The notes under the pieces: generated by a model
The model's database searches: none
What the model saw: the letters and a program-made list of their open reading frames with translations, nothing else
Told to the model about the DNA's origin: nothing
Part shown: piece by piece, positions 4,819 to 7,158 of the stretch
Layout of the letters: every line of letters starts with the position of its first letter
How positions within the stretch are numbered: position 1 is the first letter of the stretch
Program-made: the position numbers and the translations under genes
NCBI GenBank assembly: GCA_023230125.1
Contig: JALNXZ010000079.1
Coordinates: 1-7,158, forward strand
Direction of reading: 5' to 3'
From: Bacteroidales bacterium
GTDB lineage: Bacteria > Bacteroidota > Bacteroidia > Bacteroidales > UBA1402
DNA: 7,158 nt

Positions 4819-7008
4819 TTATCTGATGAAGAGCAATTCGCGGTATTTAGGCAAAGTCCACATCTCGTTGTCAACAATCAGTTCCAACTTGTCAATATGA
4901 TAACGGATCTTGTTGAAATATGGAGCAACCGTATCGTGATAAGCGACAGCCTTTTCTCTTTCTCTTTCAATCTTATTAGCCACTTTCCTGGCTTCAACCA
5001 TCAAACCGACCATCTTATGAACAGCATCCATATTTGATTCGATTTCTTCGATCAGATCCAGTTTTTCTGCAGACAATTTCTTGTATTTTTCAGGTTCAAA
5101 CAATTGTTTGAGTTTATAGACATTATCAAGCAGAGACGACTGATAGAGCGTAGCAAGAGGGATGATATGGTTCAAGACCATGTCACCAAGGACTCTGGCT
5201 TCAATCTGTATTTTCTTGGTATATGTTTCCCATTTTACTTCATTACGAGCAATCAAATCCACTTCACTCATGACGCCTGTTCTGGCAAACATTTCGATGA
5301 CAGACGGCTTCAAATAAGCATCAAATTGTATGGGTACACTGACTTCACAGTCAAGACCGCGCGCTGAGGCTTCTGCTTTCCATTCATCGCTGTATCCGTT
5401 TCCGTCAAAACAAACAGGTTTTGAAGCGGTGATCAATTCACGGATGATGGCGAAAATAGCTTTCTCCTTGGTCTCACCGGCAGCAATATGTTTTTTCACA
5501 TCTGCGTTGAAATTCATCAATTGGTCAGCAACAGATGTGTTCAGTGCCGTAATGGCTGATGCACAGTTGGCGGAAGACCCGACGGCACGAAATTCAAAAC
5601 GGTTTCCTGTAAAGGCAAAAGGTGAGGTTCGGTTGCGGTCTGTATTGTCTATCAACAACTCAGGAATCTGGCCTACCCCCAACTGCAAAACACCCTTTGC
5701 ATCGAATTTGATGGCCTCATCTGTCGTTGATGCCTCCAATTTATCCAACACCTGAGAAATCTGGGAACCCAGAAAGGCAGAGATAATGGCAGGAGGAGCT
5801 TCATTGGCACCCAAGCGATGTTCATTTGTAGCAGAAGCAACGGACGCTTTTAGGAGTGCGTTGTTTTTGTAAACTGCCATCAGGGTATTGACAAGGAAAG
5901 TAACAAACAATAGATTTTCCTCGCCGGTTTTTCCAGGGTTGAACAAGTTGACGCCGGTATTGGTCATTAAAGACCAGTTGTTGTGTTTGCCTGATCCGTT
6001 GATGCCTGCAAAAGGTTTTTCATGTAGTAATACATGAAAATTATGGCGTTTTGCCACCCTATTCATCACATCCATCAGCAAGAGATTGTGATCAACAGCC
6101 AGATTGGCTTCTTCGTAAATCGGAGCAAGTTCAAACTGGTTGGGTGCCACTTCATTGTGACGAGTCTTCAATGGCATGCCCAATTTATAGCTTTCATATT
6201 CCAATTCTTTCATGAACGCTGCCACACGGGTAGGAATGGCACCGAAATAATGGTCATCCAACTGCTGATTTTTTGCAGATTCATGTCCCATCAGCGTTCT
6301 TCCGGTAAGCATCAAGTCAGGACGCGCACTGTAAAGTGCTTCATCCACCAGAAAATATTCCTGCTCCCAGCCAAGGTTGGTCTGGACTTTTTTCACTTCA
6401 GGATCAAAAAACCGGCATGTTTCGGTTGCGGCCTTATCTATTGCACTCAAAGCTCTCAGTAATGGCGTCTTAAAGTCCAGTGCTTCACCGGTATAGGCTA
6501 TAAAGATGGTAGGAATACACAATGTATCATCCATTATAAATGCAGGAGAAGAAGGATCCCAAGCTGTATAGCCCCTTGCTTCAAAAGTATTTCGAAGACC
6601 TCCGCTTGGAAAACTGGAAGCATCCGGTTCTTGCTGTACAAGTAACTTTCCGTCAAATTCCTCAATGACATGCCCTTTATCAGAATGTTCAATGAACGAG
6701 TCATGTTTTTCCGCAGTTCCGTCTGTCAGGGGGTGGAACCAATGTGTATAATGTGTTACGCCCATTTCCATAGCCCACATCTTCATTCCTGCTGCCACAT
6801 GATTGGCAATTTGCCGGTCCAGATTTTTCCCGTTATCGATCGCTTCCGTAAGTACTTTAAATGTTTCTTTTGAAAGATACTTGCGCATTTTATCGCGATT
6901 AAAAACATTCACGCCATAATAAGCGGAGGTTTTTCCGGCAGGTGCCTGAACAGGTACGGCCGTGTGTGAGAAAGCTTCTCTGACCAAATGAAATCTTAAT
7001 GTAGACAT
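4819..7008 (-). CDS. glnN: Glutamine synthetase type III
   Basis: This 729-residue enzyme makes glutamine from glutamate, ammonia and ATP and is the main entry of ammonium into the cell. Its length equals that of the type III enzyme of Bacteroides fragilis and exceeds type I enzymes (about 470). Landmarks in order are FPSGGLRNTFEARGYTAWDP (133-152), the metal-binding strand WEQEYFLVDEALYS (214-227), NEVAPNQFELAPIYEEAN (285-302), the GINGSGKHNNWSL loop (335-347), RLGANEAPPAII (398-409), and the nucleotide and glutamate site region NRTSPFAFTGNRFEFRA (459-475). The C-terminal 130 residues are helical and specific to type III. The ATG at 7008 gives MSTLRFHLVREAF, the expected start, about 70 bases after a good -7 box. 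The adenylylation site of type I enzymes is not expected in this class. It is first in an operon with the OPT transporter. Confidence 0.97.
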   Translation of the reverse strand: MSTLRFHLVREAFSHTAVPVQAPAGKTSAYYGVNVFNRDKMRKYLSKETFKVLTEAIDNGKNLDRQIANHVAAGMKMWAMEMGVTHYTHWFHPLTDGTAEKHDSFIEHSDKGHVIEEFDGKLLVQQEPDASSFPSGGLRNTFEARGYTAWDPSSPAFIMDDTLCIPTIFIAYTGEALDFKTPLLRALSAIDKAATETCRFFDPEVKKVQTNLGWEQEYFLVDEALYSARPDLMLTGRTLMGHESAKNQQLDDHYFGAIPTRVAAFMKELEYESYKLGMPLKTRHNEVAPNQFELAPIYEEANLAVDHNLLLMDVMNRVAKRHNFHVLLHEKPFAGINGSGKHNNWSLMTNTGVNLFNPGKTGEENLLFVTFLVNTLMAVYKNNALLKASVASATNEHRLGANEAPPAIISAFLGSQISQVLDKLEASTTDEAIKFDAKGVLQLGVGQIPELLIDNTDRNRTSPFAFTGNRFEFRAVGSSANCASAITALNTSVADQLMNFNADVKKHIAAGETKEKAIFAIIRELITASKPVCFDGNGYSDEWKAEASARGLDCEVSVPIQFDAYLKPSVIEMFARTGVMSEVDLIARNEVKWETYTKKIQIEARVLGDMVLNHIIPLATLYQSSLLDNVYKLKQLFEPEKYKKLSAEKLDLIEEIESNMDAVHKMVGLMVEARKVANKIEREREKAVAYHDTVAPYFNKIRYHIDKLELIVDNEMWTLPKYRELLFIR

Positions 7009-7077
7009 ATCTAAAGTTTGTTTGAGTGGTTGCTACGGAACAAATTTAAAAAAACTCAAATCTTTTTTAATAAAAAG

Positions 7078-7085
7078 CAAAGATA
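7078..7085 (-). promoter_or_regulatory. Candidate promoter -7 box of glnN
   Basis: Read on the - strand, TATCTTTG followed by C fits the Bacteroidota -7 consensus TAnnTTTG and lies 69 bases before the glnN start codon. A convincing TTTG -33 element at 19-21 bases is not visible, which would suit a promoter that depends on an activator. Initiation would be expected a few bases downstream, near 7071, giving a leader of about 60 bases. Confidence 0.55.
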
Positions 7086-7087
7086 AT

Positions 7088-7098
7088 ACCAAATTGGT
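7088..7098. promoter_or_regulatory. Short inverted repeat beside the glnN -7 box
   Basis: ACCAA, one base, TTGGT forms an 11-base symmetric site two bases upstream of the -7 box, inside the promoter spacer. A regulator bound here could control glnN in response to nitrogen. The arms are only five bases, so chance is a real possibility. Confidence 0.25.
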
Positions 7099-7158
7099 CA
7101 GAATCTTTATTTTTGGAGCATTCTATTTTACAATAGTTCGTTAAAAATTACGCGGACA

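Noticed and set aside
4782..4877. Upstream extension of the OPT gene to an ATG at 4877
   Set aside because: The added 32 residues overlap the end of glnN in another frame, are unlike OPT N-termini, and a normal ATG at 4781 gives the expected length.
3022..6873. Several + strand and alternative-frame open frames opposite or within glnN and the OPT gene
   Set aside because: All lie over two well-identified genes and have no recognisable domains; they are shadows.

Overview
The window looks like chromosomal DNA of a member of the Bacteroidota, probably order Bacteroidales. The evidence is a 729-residue type III glutamine synthetase of the Bacteroides kind, a fragment of a type IX secretion C-terminal sorting domain, promoter-like TAnnTTTG boxes in place of the E. 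coli -10 element, and starts without clear Shine-Dalgarno sequences. I cannot assign a genus.

Layout. The end of guaA (GMP synthase) on the + strand covers bases 2-220. A mosaic of accessory DNA follows, about 221-2641. It begins with a GC-rich non-coding stretch holding a degenerate 50-bp tandem repeat (317-452) and a second degenerate element (498-597). Next come an AT-rich leader and three tightly overlapping + strand genes (829-1401, 1394-1858, 1858-2307). The mosaic closes with a GC-rich element resembling the left one (2359-2465), the broken-off end of a secreted-protein gene (2478-2603), and an inverted-repeat scar resembling an IS3-family end (2596-2641). From about 2727 to the right edge lies an ordinary housekeeping unit on the - strand: promoter (7078-7085), glnN (7008-4819), an OPT-family peptide transporter (4781-2793) and an intrinsic terminator (2766-2727).

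The item of most interest is the three-gene AT-rich cassette. I read it as a toxin-antitoxin-chaperone (TAC) module: a RelE/HigB-like protein with a long unfamiliar N-terminal part, a helix-turn-helix antitoxin with a roughly 55-residue C-terminal tail, and a SecB-like chaperone. The order matches higB1-higA1-Rv1957 of Mycobacterium tuberculosis, where the chaperone stabilises the antitoxin through its C-terminal tail. By analogy the antitoxin and chaperone would hold the toxin in check, and events that occupy the chaperone, such as export stress or phage infection, would release it. A perfect 12-bp palindrome just before the toxin start is a candidate operator. The AT-rich composition and the related GC-rich elements on both sides suggest horizontal acquisition.

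The glnN-OPT pair would couple ammonium assimilation to uptake of peptides as a nitrogen source. The 37-bp gap and the single terminator at the end support one transcript.
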